Source: Cryptomeria japonica (taxonomy: Eukaryota > Streptophyta > Pinopsida > Cupressales > Cupressaceae). From it: 64,000 nucleotides of DNA. A program made the translations under genes and the position numbers. A model generated the notes under the pieces. It was not told the origin of the DNA, did no database searches, and worked only from the letters and a program-made list of their open reading frames with translations. The stretch is taken from the NCBI RefSeq assembly GCF_030272615.1, contig NC_081409.1, forward strand, positions 911,173,330 through 911,237,329. Reading direction: 5' to 3'. Below are positions 48,284-58,910 of the stretch, in pieces; positions within the stretch are counted from its first letter, which is position 1, and each line of letters begins with the position of its first letter.

Positions 48284-49626
48284 TGATAGTTCTGATACTT
48301 AATATAAGTACAGATCTGATAGCCAACAAGATGAGAGGGGGGGGGGTGAATCATACAAACTTAATCATCAATGAAAACATCAGATTCTACCTCGGTAACA
48401 TATATCAGTCATAGAATAAAAACTGTCAAACATGCAAACTCAAAAGCATATGAACAATAAAAACCTCATAACACCAGATTTAATGTGGAAACCCAAATAG
48501 GGAAAAACCACTGTGGGATTTCAGACCCACTAAGAAATATACTCTTCTAGAGTATGCTCGGTTAAAAGTCAATCCTGTTAAAGATTACAAAACACATTGC
48601 TAGATGTGACCCGGTTAAGGGATTTCCCTCAAATCTATTAGGATCTTCACTTTGTTAGAAGTGACCTTGTCAAAGGATTTCAAACACTCATTTAGAATGT
48701 CACCTTGTTAGAGGATTTACTCATAAGATTGTTAAGTCCACTCGATTAAGAGATTTCCTATTACTTTCACAAGCTAACAGTAATACAATCTATCTGCAAA
48801 TTCACATCTAAAATGCTAAAGCAGATTCTTATTTGTTCAACACAATCTAGACATAGAACTAATCTTGTCTATCTGTTGGGCATCAATACTCTATTATGCC
48901 AACAGGTCTTCAAGCTTCTATGCTCGGTGATCACTATGTAGCATCCCTGTGCATATACTTGCCCGCATACACTGTTTATCAACAGTTCTTTATTTATAAA
49001 CAATCATCTAACCGCTTAATCTCCTTGATCACATTTCCCATGATCAATCATAGCCATCAGATCTTCAATCTTGTCCAGGTTCATTGTATCTTACGATCTA
49101 AAAAATGTTTTACCCTGCCTCGGAACTTGCACAATCATCTTGGAACTTGTGTTAGCGTAAAGCGATTCAATCTGAGATGTAGATCTTCTTGCTGACTTTC
49201 CATTGCCTTAGATTTGTTAACAAACTTCTTCCACGACTTGCCAATCATTGATCCGCTCCAGCTCATCAGCTTCTTTCATTAAATATCACATGTAAACATT
49301 CAATGCATTATGTTATAGCTTAGTTACAACTCGGTGAATACCAAACTTTACTCGATAGATATTCTGTCTTCATTAACCGACTGCGATAACCTTAGGGTTT
49401 ACCGACTAGGTTCTTTGCCTGATAACATAGTGTAGTATTAACCTTTACATTTTACAACATATGTATGATGTTAAAACAATCTAAAACATCAAGATCTCAT
49501 CATTGTTTGACTCAGTAGAGTTGCCCATTGAATAACTTATCCCTTTATTCATCATATTCTTTCCTGTGTCTTTACCGACTTCTTTATAATCTTCATATCA
49601 TATTTCTTAAGATATGGCAACATCAT
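48284..49626 (-). repeat. COP4 5' LTR, outer end lost
   Basis: Homologous to 42132-43480 and very similar by eye. The match stops at GGCAACATCAT (about 49626), where TA-rich repeat begins. Ten G lie at 48337-48346. Confidence 0.9.
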
Positions 49627-50037
49627 TATCTATATATGTATATATATGTATAGATATATATATATATACATACATATATATATATATACATACATATATA
49701 TATATATATACATATATCTATATATCTATATATGTATATATATGTATAGATATATATATATATATATGTATATATGTATATATATATATATACATACATA
49801 TATATGTATACATACATATATACATACATATATATATATATATACATATATCTATACATATATATACACACACACATATATATATATATCTATACATATA
49901 TACACACACATATATATATATCTATACATATATATACATATATATATATATATACACATATATAAATATATATATATATATGTATGTATATATGTATGTA
50001 TAGATATATAGGTATATATGTATGTATAGATATATAG

Positions 50038-50068
<31 letters not shown>

Positions 50069-50102
50069 TATATGTATATATATGTATGTATATATATATA
50101 CT
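49627..50102. repeat. Compound TA-rich microsatellite right of COP4
   Basis: Units TATA, TACATA, TATAGA and TATGTATG, with short CACACA runs at about 49865-49910. All ORFs here are artefacts. Confidence 0.95.
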
Positions 50103-51200
50103 CACAAAAAAGCAAGAGAGGAGAGGGAGAGAGAATCTACGATGCTAATGAAGCTGATCAAGCACCTTATCTATCTTATTATCTTGCTCATAATTATTTT
50201 AGGAAGGCGAACAATATGAAAGATGAGCCACATTAAGCACAATAGGTGGAGCTACCACAAGTTCCAAACAAGGACTATGCTCTAATGATGGATCACTTTG
50301 TTCGTTACTAGAAGCTAGGATTAATTATTGCAAAAATATCTTAGATAGCTCATTGTCAACATCAACATATTCATATTCATCATCATAAATATTAGGATCA
50401 ACATTCTGATCATTATCATTAACAACATTCTCACCTATTTCTTCATCTAGATTAACAAAAATATGAGTTCTAATAGGAATAGAACTTGAACCATCATTTG
50501 TCTTAAGCATTTTTCATCTTGGAGAATTAGGTTGAACCTCTTGTTTAGGAGAAGTTTGATCAACTGGAATTATATCAAGAGTTGGTGTCTTGGGAGAAGA
50601 AATGGTTTGGGAAGAAAGTTCACGAGCTCTAGCACGTCTCCGTTGGTGTGCTCTTGCACAATGATTTCATTTAGTTTTAGTGGAAGGTTTTGAAGGTGTA
50701 GGTTCAACTGGTGTAGGCTCTTTTTCTTGTTTTAAAGAAGGGTGAATGGGTCAAGGTATTTTAGGTTGAATAATAGAAGGTGGTGGGCGCTTCTATTTAT
50801 AAGTTGTAGGAGGCGAAATTGCACCATATAGAGGAGAAATAGGAGGTGTAGGACAGAGACCGGGTCCATCATGAGGAGGAATAGGTCTATCCTTAGGAGG
50901 AATGATATGTTTATCTTTAGGTTGATGTTTAGGAGGAAGATATTTTATACCTTTGGGAGGAATAATAGACTCATTCTTAGGAGAAGGAATGAATTCTTCC
51001 TTAGGAAAAAGAATATCTCTTTCCTTAGGAGGAAAAATAGTCTAATGAGAAGGGATTAATTCCTCTTTGGGAAGAAGATTATTTCTTTCCTTAGGAGGAA
51101 GAACAATCTTATCCTCAAGTAGATGTATATGGTGATTAGTTGAGGGAAGACTAACTGTTGGATTCGTAGGTTTACTCAAGGATAAAATCATCTCATTTTT
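50103..51200 (-). pseudogene. GYP2 post-protease linker with PPK repeats
   Basis: The region between protease and the (missing) RT. Around 50870-51110 the minus strand encodes a degenerate repeat of the form I(I/L)PPK every 8-13 residues (for example HIIPPKDRPIPP). It is seen on the plus strand as TTAGGAGGAA repeated about ten times. The open piece 50325-50510 is acidic (NLDEEIGENVVND, DDEYEYVDVDNEL). It is followed by a stop and by SNEQSDPSLEHSP, ending at the microsatellite. I recognise no domain. Confidence 0.55.
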
Positions 51201-51880
51201 TCAATTTTGATAAGATTTAAAAAGAGCATCACTTCTGGGTTGAAGAGGTTGGAATTGTTTAGACAAAAAATAATTAAGACAAATATCTCCATGCCTTATT
51301 GTAGGTTGATACATTCTATGATTAACAGTTATGATTTTACCATCATGATGAAATTTCAAACACTTATGAACAGTAGAAGCATCCACTTTCATGGAAGAGA
51401 GCCAAAGATGTCCCAACTTCACATGAAATTGATCGGATGTAGGAATGATAGCAAAGACAACATATAAGCATTTAGTGCTAACCTCAATAGGAAGTGCAAT
51501 AGAACCAATATCGGGACAAGATAAAGCACCAAAGAGTTTCACTATCATATCAGAATTATCATATGTCACTTGATGCAATTGCAAATTATAGAGAAATTCC
51601 TCAGTTATAACATTAACCATACAAGTAGGATCAATAAGGATCCCTCATGAGGGAATGCCCTTGATCTTTGTAACAATATATAGAGGTCCATCGAGTTCTT
51701 TAATGTTCTCACTAGGATCAAACATAATGCACAAGTCCTTAGGTGGATCATTTTTATCAATAAGGTTCACCACATTATTAGATTCAAGGCCAACATCATT
51801 GGTAGAATAGGCACATTGTTCAATTTCAATCACATTAGCAGAATGGGATGGTAAAGGATCAGTGAAGATTTGAAGATTTT
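51201..51880 (-). pseudogene. GYP2 protease
   Basis: C-terminal block readable as SCPDIGSIALPIEV and KLGHLWLSSMKVDAST, then HKCLKFHHDGKIITV. It corresponds to the LLGRPWIH...LHQCLKF...GK(I/V)(I/V)TI end of Tat-type proteases, with Arg-Pro changed to His-Leu. The active-site loop lies about 51625-51650, where LIDPTCMVNVI stands for LIDGGSxxNVL, so the catalytic Gly-Gly is lost. The preceding acidic stretch is 51645-51914 (DPSENIKELDGPLYIV). Confidence 0.68.
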
Positions 51881-51882
51881 GG

Positions 51883-53742
51883 TTAGGAGAAGTGACATTG
51901 TTTTTCTTTATCATTTACACAAGCAACATATATGGTATTGTTATCAATCAAGTCTCGAATCTTACTCCTTAAGGAATAACACTTTTTAGTGTCAGGACTG
52001 GGTTGACAATGGTATTGGAAAAATGATTTGGAATCAAAGGAAGGTGACATAGGTTTAGTTGTATCAATCAGTTTAATATGGGGAAGCTTCAACACATTCT
52101 TTTGTAACGACTGTCTCACAATACTATGCAAAGATTCATTAAGAGGAGTAAATTCTTTTCTGAAATATTTGGATAAAGGAGGCACACTTTTTGCGGCTAC
52201 TACTTAAGTGTTGTTGTGGTCATTGAATTTGATCAATCCCTTATTCGATTTGAACTTCAGAAAAGGTTGTTGAGCACTTTCACCTTTATCACTTGGAGCC
52301 ATTGAAGAAGATGATTGTTCCAATTGACTCACGGTAAGATGATAGTTGTGAAGTACTATGCACAACTGCGTAAAGGAAGTAAACTCAAAAAAGAGAAGTT
52401 TATTCCTAATATCTTTTTGCAAATTAGAAGTAAAAAATCATTGAATATCTTAATTAGGCACAAGAAAAGAAATTTGAGAATACAAATGCTTATATCTACC
52501 AATAAAATTAGTCACTTTTTCTTTAACACTTTGTTTACAATGCATCAAATCGGTCAAAGTAATTTTAGGACCAATATTATTGTGAAATTGTTGAATAAAA
52601 GCATCAACCAATTATTGAAATGAAGTAATAGAATAAGGAGGCAAAGAAAAATACCATTGAAAAGCTTTATCTCTTAATGTTCTAGTCAACAATTTAGCCA
52701 AAAGTCTTTGGTCATGAGCAAAGTCACTACATAAAGTTTGAAATGTTTTCACGTGAGTCAATGGATCACCTTTTCCATTATAAAGTTCCAATTACGGGAC
52801 TTCAACATGTTTAGGAGGGAAAACCTAGACAATTCCATTTGATAATGGGCTCGCTACATAAAATGTGGGCACACTATACTTAGATTGATTCATGGAAGAT
52901 ATTTGTTGTTGTAAGGAAGACATTGTTTGGGCTAGATTATTGATGGTAGCTTCGGTAGAAGGATTGAAATTAGACATGTTGGATTGAGAATGAGGAGTAA
53001 TATTGTTGAATGAAGGAGGAGTAACATTGTTTGATGATGGAGGATATTTAGAATAAGGAGGAATATTGTTATATGAAGGTAGGGATTGAGAATAAGGAGG
53101 TGAAATGCTATGATAAGTAGGTATTGGAGAGGATTGGGTAACAAATGAAAGACTCACTTGAGGAGGGATGAAAGAATTATGATTAGAAGAGTTTCCCCCT
53201 TGACTAACACTTGTAGGTATGATATTTTTAGTAGAGGTAGCCATGATGTTTGATGTAAAGGTGGGAACACTAGTCAAAGGAATGGAATGATTAACTTGAC
53301 TAGGAGGTTGTGTATAACCAAGGACTTCAACACAACTCTTCATAGGCATAATATTAGAATCAACAATATGAGAAATAACACACACGATATCATAAATTTT
53401 ATCACTTTGAATGATTCCTTTCAATCCTTCAATCAATGGGAGAGCTTCACTTTCTGGCTATTGTTGACTCATCCTTTGTTGAAGATTTTCAAATTGATTG
53501 TCAATCTTCTATAATTGGTCATCATAAACCCTAGTTAGTGATTCATCCTCACCATGAGAATTATCTAAAGAATGAGAATAAATGGGGACATTTGAAGTAT
53601 TGCTAGAACCACCAACATCCTCATGAAACAAGTTATACAAATTAGGCTCCATCTCCACGGTGATTAAACCTTGGAAAGCCTTAATTCTACAACTTCTTCT
53701 CATGGTGATATTATAGGTTGGACTAATAGTAATAAAACTCAT
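51883..53742 (-). pseudogene. GYP2 gag
   Basis: Starts near the ATG at 53742 (MSFITISPTY) or 53700 (MRRSCRIKAF). Residues about 140-280 are a Ser/Pro/Asn-rich low-complexity tract with repeated NNI(P/T)P(Y/H)S words (53000-53200). The capsid core (about 52430-52800) reads YNGKGDPLTHVKTFQTL, LLTRTLRDKAFQWYFSL and DLMHCKQSVKEKV, typical of Retrotrans_gag. The Tat-type knuckle QYHCQPSPDTKKCYSLRSKI (about 52000) has lost the first Cys and the GH. Stops interrupt at about 53510, 53460, 52822, 52794, 52610 and elsewhere. Confidence 0.78.
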
Positions 53743-55860
53743 GCACTAAGGGAGGGAAATTTGGAATTTGCAAAGTAATTGAATAATGCAAAATCTTAGG
53801 AAAAAATGATTACTCAATTAAATAAGCAAATTGATTGAAAAGATAAATTATACAATCCCCTAGGAAATTAAAATTTAAAACTAGGGCTTTGTTAAAATAA
53901 CCTCTGATGCTCTGCAAAATGGACAAGTGTTAGATTAAAGCCTGTGGTCGTATAACACAAGAAACAAAGACAAACGTTAGTGTTAATCAACCAAAAACTA
54001 ATCTAAGCAGGCATATCAAAAGAGACAATAAAAACATGATAAAATATTTAACTATGGAAGTAAATACAACAAGGCATCTCCAAATGCCTTCTACCATGCT
54101 CTTAGCTCCTTCTCCCTTGTTCCTCTCCTCTCCAAGTTCCAAATTAGTGTAGCTCTCGGTAGCTTTTTGCACTATGGATGCTTATGGAGGTTCAAGATTG
54201 TAGATGATTATGACTTATGTTATGCAAGTGTGAATAAAAGCTGAAATAAGAGATTTATCTAATTAACTAATTGATTTTAAACCAAAAAAGTGAATATGAT
54301 GCTAAATGCTCTCTAAAAATGCCTATAGATTAAATGCATACAAATTTTCAGGATCTGGATTATGAAGAAATGGGCTCTATTTATAGGAAAAATAGAGCAA
54401 TGGATGGTTGAGATTGAGTAATCTCAACAAGGGTCAGGATTGAATGATATTCAATCCATGTGATGGATTTCAACCCAATCCTATGATGAGAAGTGTCAAT
54501 GTGAGATAGGTTGAGAGGAGAGGGAATAAGCATTAAATGCTTGACATGACCTGAAGGTTAACTTGGGAGTTAAGGTCAAGGTTGGGTTGAGTGAATAAAT
54601 TCTTTATTCACAGAATACAACTTTTATCCAATGATAAACTCTTGTGAAAAGGTTAAAGTGATAACCATGGTCAAAGCAATAAATGCTTGAGGAGACACAT
54701 GAGTCACATGAGGGTTGAGTTAGGGGTTAACCATAAATGGTCATGTAAGAGCCATAAGTGGTTTGGAAGACTTTAGAAGTTAAATTGTTGAACACACAAA
54801 GCATTTAATGCTTTTCAATGACTTTGAAGTCTTTGAGAAGTGACTCCCAATTGCTTAGGAATGTGACAATAATTAGGGAATGGATTAAGTTAATTAGGAA
54901 GGGTTTAGAAGAATCTAGAAGGAGGTTTAGGAGTGCAAGTGGATTTGGTGGGTGAGAGAAAATAGAATTTTAATTAAAATTAAATTAATTTATTTCAACT
55001 TGTGGTTGCAACTTGCATTTGTAGGAAAATGAAAGTGGGGGGAATAATGATTTAAATAAATGTTTTATTTAATTTATTTAAAAGAGGAAAGAGGATTAAA
55101 TTGAATAAATAGGATTTATTCATTTAATTGATTTGTGATTTTGGTTTAATGAATTAATTAAAATAAATTGAATAATTTATTTAATTAATAGGAGAATGAT
55201 TTGAAGGTGTAGTTAATTAAATATTAATTTAATTAACTGATGGCTAGTGGATTTTTAATCAAATAAATACGAAATATTCATTTAATTAAAATGGACAGAT
55301 TTATGTGACTACAACCTCTAAATTTAAAATTAAAATTACCCACTAAGAGAGAAATTTAAATTTAAAATTAGGGCTAAAAATAACCTCTTAATTTTAAAAA
55401 TTTAAATTGAAAATGATCTAAAGGAAATTTAAAATTAGGGCCTTGTAAAAAGAACCTCTTAATTTTGAAATTTAAATAATCAAAATTTAAATCTAAAAAA
55501 TTAGGGCTCTTTTAATTAACCACTTAATTTTAAAATTTAAAATTTAAAATTTGATCCAAGATTGCAAATTTGAATTTGAAGCCACTCTAAAATGATAAAT
55601 TCAAAATTTAAACAACCCACAAGCTCAATTTTACAATTTAACCACTTAATTTTAAAATTTAAATTTTGAAATTGAAGAAACTCTGATATGAAATAACTTA
55701 TCAAAATTAAATAAATCACAAGTTCAATTTTGAAATTAACAATTAGGGCTTTAGTGAAATTAACCTCTAAATTTTCAAGGAAATCAAACTTGTAAATTTG
55801 AATTATAAATTGCATAAACACTTAGATATGAAAACAAAAATTAGAAGCCAGCATAGGACA
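53743..55860 (-). other. GYP2 leader with degenerate repeat array, split by solo LTR 3
   Basis: Outside the solo LTR (53905-55313) the leader is AT-rich. It carries repeated words of the form AATTTAAAATTAGGGCT...TAACCTCTTAATTTT at about 53866, 55315, 55365, 55425, 55495 and 55738. No ORF is supported, and no primer site was identified next to the 5' LTR. Confidence 0.6.
53905..55313 (-). mobile_element. Solo LTR 3 (1409 bp, TSD ACCTC)
   Basis: On the plus strand it runs from TGATGCTCTG to GTGACTACA, flanked by ACCTC at 53900-53904 and 55314-55318. On the minus strand it starts TGTAGTCACA. A TATA box TATAAATA (minus) lies at 54378-54385, so U3 is about 930 bp and R-U5 about 480 bp. General design (AT-rich U3 with TTAATTAA words) is like that of the GYP1 LTR, which suggests a Tat-type origin. 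It splits the leader repeat array of GYP2. Confidence 0.82.
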
Positions 55861-57039
55861 TGTCAGGTTCACTAGGGGAAAAAATGAAATGGAGGCTCTA
55901 GGGTTTCCACCCAAGGAATGAAAACCACCAGATTTTTTTTTTCAATTTGGGCCTTCACATTTAAAAGAGGATGGGGAATTTACTAGATCTAGTCATGAAT
56001 CAGATCAAGATTTAATGGTAAGTAAACACGGATTGAAGGGAGTATCATCTTTTGTGAGTTGGAGTGCTGAAATTAGGTGAAATGCTGAAAAATGAAGGTA
56101 AAAACATGAATATAGTGAGCTACAGTCGTAGGATTTTCGCGTACACCTAGAATTAAGCAATGTAATTCAAATCAGAATCGCTCCCCAAAACTGCCCAAAA
56201 ATTCTCAGGACTGTGGTGCATCACAACAGTCCTCCGAACTTTTTGCGCACCAAAGGGAGATGATTCATCACTATGAATGAAACCTAATCTAAGGAGTACA
56301 ACTCTGTACTTGTTTCCTGGACACATAAAGAAAGGGAAATGTGTTGGGAATAGGGGTTTGCCTTAGGTCAAACCTCAGTTTTTGAATTAACCATGAGATT
56401 GAAATAAATGTAATTGAAATGATTGAAAGGAAAGGATCTCCTTTTGAGGGAGATGCTAAATTATGACTGAAAAATTAAATTATGATACCTCCTTGTGAAG
56501 TTTTTCTTGCCTCCACATGGAATTAGGGTTTAGGAAGTCTTCAACAAAGTAGGATGAATAATGTCTCTTTCAATTCTTGAAACTTGACTTTACTATTGCT
56601 CCTAAGTTGAAAGAAGACTGATTGCTACTCAATTGCTTGAATGCTTGAAAGCTTGATGTCATATGTGTGCTCTCAATGCTTGTGGATTTTTCATGATCCT
56701 CAAATGAAAGGGGAAATCCTCTTTATATACTTATCTGTCAGTGACATTAGCTAATATTTTGACATGAGCCGACACAGAGAGGAAAACCCTGCTCAATTTT
56801 GAAATAGGGCCAAGGGGTCAAATTGGGCCCAATTAAAGGAGGACCATGGCATGACGCCATGGTCCTGCCCTATTTTGGGGCAGGCACAAGGTGCTATGTC
56901 AGGTGCAGTTTGAGTTTAGATGCCATTTGTGATGTGCAAGAGCATAATGAATTCTTCAATCAGGTCAAGGGGTGCAAACACTAAGGTGAAGACCCAAATG
57001 CGGTCAAAATTGCAAAGGGTGCAATTTTAGGATGCTACA
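55861..57039 (-). repeat. GYP2 5' LTR
   Basis: 1179 bp, homologous to 22854-22972 plus 40212-41296. TATA box (minus TATATAAAG) at 56721-56729. On the minus strand it starts TGTAGCATCC. The left end TGTCAGG (55861) is less certain because the two LTRs differ by a gap there. CCTTT at 57040-57044 is the target-site duplication. Confidence 0.85.
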
Positions 57040-57044
57040 CCTTT
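57040..57044. other. Target-site duplication CCTTT, right copy (GYP2)
   Basis: Identical to 22849-22853 and directly after the terminal CA of the LTR. Confidence 0.75.
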
Positions 57045-58100
57045 ATAAAAACCTCAACACAAATAATAAATAATTGATCTAAAACACCTCAAATACATAG
57101 ACTCAAATTTTTAACACACGTTGATAACAACAAATCCATGCAAAAAAGTATTCCAATACAACTAATATTTCAAAAAAGCTAACAACCTCATTCCTAGTAT
57201 GAATTATACATACGAATGCAAAAAATTGAACATGAAGTTATTTGAATTAATATAACATATATATGATCATATACAACATCCAAAAGAGTCACTATTTGCA
57301 TTTGACAAGAGTTGTCATCAAGAAATTTTACATGTCTTATTAAGGAAAACAACACATAGAACCAACAAACATTAAAAACAATTTAAATACACTAACAAAA
57401 AAAGAAAACCCACAAATCAAAATACAATCCATACATACATATATGAAACATAAAAGGAAAATATATAAAATAAATACACAAGATAACACACCTAAAATTA
57501 ATACACAAGATAAACACATAATACAAGAACATCATATAATACAAGATCACAACATCAATGAAACTTATATAAGAAAAATCAAACAATGACTCTAGAATAA
57601 TGACACACACATTTTATTTTATCCTCAAAACCCATTAGTATGCCAATACAATGGGTCAAATAAATTAATTATTAGAGGTCTCTTACCTACTAGTGATGGA
57701 AGGTAGTCAATACTTCATAAATAGCATGTGGAACCTATGCCAATAAGATTAATATAGCTTAAATCATGATATGGTATGTATAGTGAGAAACAAAAAGTTT
57801 GATTTCTTAAACAAATTTTTGAAGGGGATGACAGACAGATATATTGGGACCAACGTAGAGAAGATAATGCTAAGATGAATTCATCTACATCAAGGACATC
57901 TAACCTTTCCTCCTTTAATCTCATCACCTCCATGAAAGGTCAAGATATCAACCATTTAATCCTATAGGATTAACTAGGTGTCAAGATGATCCACAATAAC
58001 TCCCATAAACCATTCACTCATTTGCCAACCTGAAGCAGTCATCGGTTAGGAGGGACCTCAAAGAGAGCAATCCCGACAGGGCAGCAAGAGTAACACAATG
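57045..58100. other. AT-rich flank, no gene seen
   Basis: Low-complexity AT-rich DNA. The ORFs at 57392-57610 and 57715-57933 are isolated and lack recognisable domains. Part of this stretch may belong to the GYP3 LTR, whose left end is unresolved: TGATGG at 57694 or 58115 and TGAAGC at 58031 are candidate termini. Confidence 0.45.
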
Positions 58101-58840
58101 GAAACACAAAAATATGATGGAGGCAATGCAAAACAGATTGTATCATAACATGAAAATTGATTACAACCAACCGGTAACAACTGGGTTACAACATAACTGG
58201 CTGACATGCTTGCTAGAACATGCTCAAAGTACATAATAGGTCACAACCGGGACCTTGAATCTTAAGATCTATCTTCTACACTCAATATAGCTACTTCATT
58301 CTTCAATTGATTCATTCTAATACACAATTACATTAAATATACGATCCAATGGATCCGATCGGCCCAAAAAGGGATCAAAACCCGAAGAACAAGATCTAAT
58401 GTGTAAAATCAACAAGGTTGGCCTCCACCAAGAGATTCCTCCAGAAAATCCAAAGGATGAAGTGTAGATCGTGAAAAAAGGTCAGCCACAGGCCAAGGAA
58501 CATTGGAATCAATGCCCAAGGCTCCGCAAGCTTCAGAAGGGGTTCCGGTAGATCACCAAAATAGGTCCATGCAATTGATAACAAGAACTGCCAACCGGTA
58601 ACATGAAACTGTCAAGGAAACCAATAGCGATAACTTGCCAAAAAATGATCCAAATGCGATGCAGTCTAGAAATAAGAAAGATGATCAAGTCTTCAAGTAG
58701 AATCCAACTCCATAGGATCCGGTGAGCCAAAACCGGGATACACAGAAAGAAATGTTGAAAATGCAAACAAAAAGCAAAACAAAAAGAAAATATTTTTGGT
58801 TGATGCAAGATTTCTATGAATCGGGGATGCTCCTGCATCA
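58101..58840 (-). repeat. GYP3 3' LTR (left end unresolved)
   Basis: The right end is set by CCTGCATCA (58840). On the minus strand the LTR starts TGATGCAGGAGCATCCCC, matching the starts of solo LTRs 1 and 4. A TATA-like TATATTTA (minus) lies near 58337-58350, giving U3 of about 490 bp. No second LTR is in the window, so the left end is a guess. Confidence 0.5.
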
Positions 58841-58910
58841 GACATCCGGGGTTATTGAAAAAGTGAGACTCTCACTTTGCTGGGGTTAGAGGAAAACCAA
58901 GGTGGTCTAC

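Larger units (their letters stand above)
42132..49626 (-). mobile_element. COP4: Ty1/copia retrotransposon, minus strand, nearly full length
   Basis: LTRs 42132-43610 (3') and 48284-49626 (5', truncated) enclose a primer site, gag, protease, integrase, RT, RNase H and a polypurine tract in copia order. A microsatellite touches each outer end. The 5' LTR lacks about its first 130 bases, which the other LTR has at 43480-43610; they are replaced by TA-rich repeat. No target-site duplication can therefore be tested. It lies within the internal part of GYP2. Confidence 0.9.

Noticed and set aside
49614-50236. Several Tyr/Ile-rich ORFs on both strands
   Set aside because: They are translations of the TA-rich microsatellite right of COP4.
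55861-55900. A primer-binding site left of the GYP2 5' LTR
   Set aside because: The minus-strand sequence after the proposed LTR end (TGTCCTATGC) does not start with TGG and I cannot pair it with a known tRNA; the LTR end may be off by several bases.
53743-57039. 53905-55313 as the real 5' LTR of the gag at 51883-53742
   Set aside because: It has its own perfect ACCTC duplication, while the outer 55861-57039 LTR matches the split LTR beside the polypurine tract at 41297. The latter pair with CCTTT explains the whole block better.
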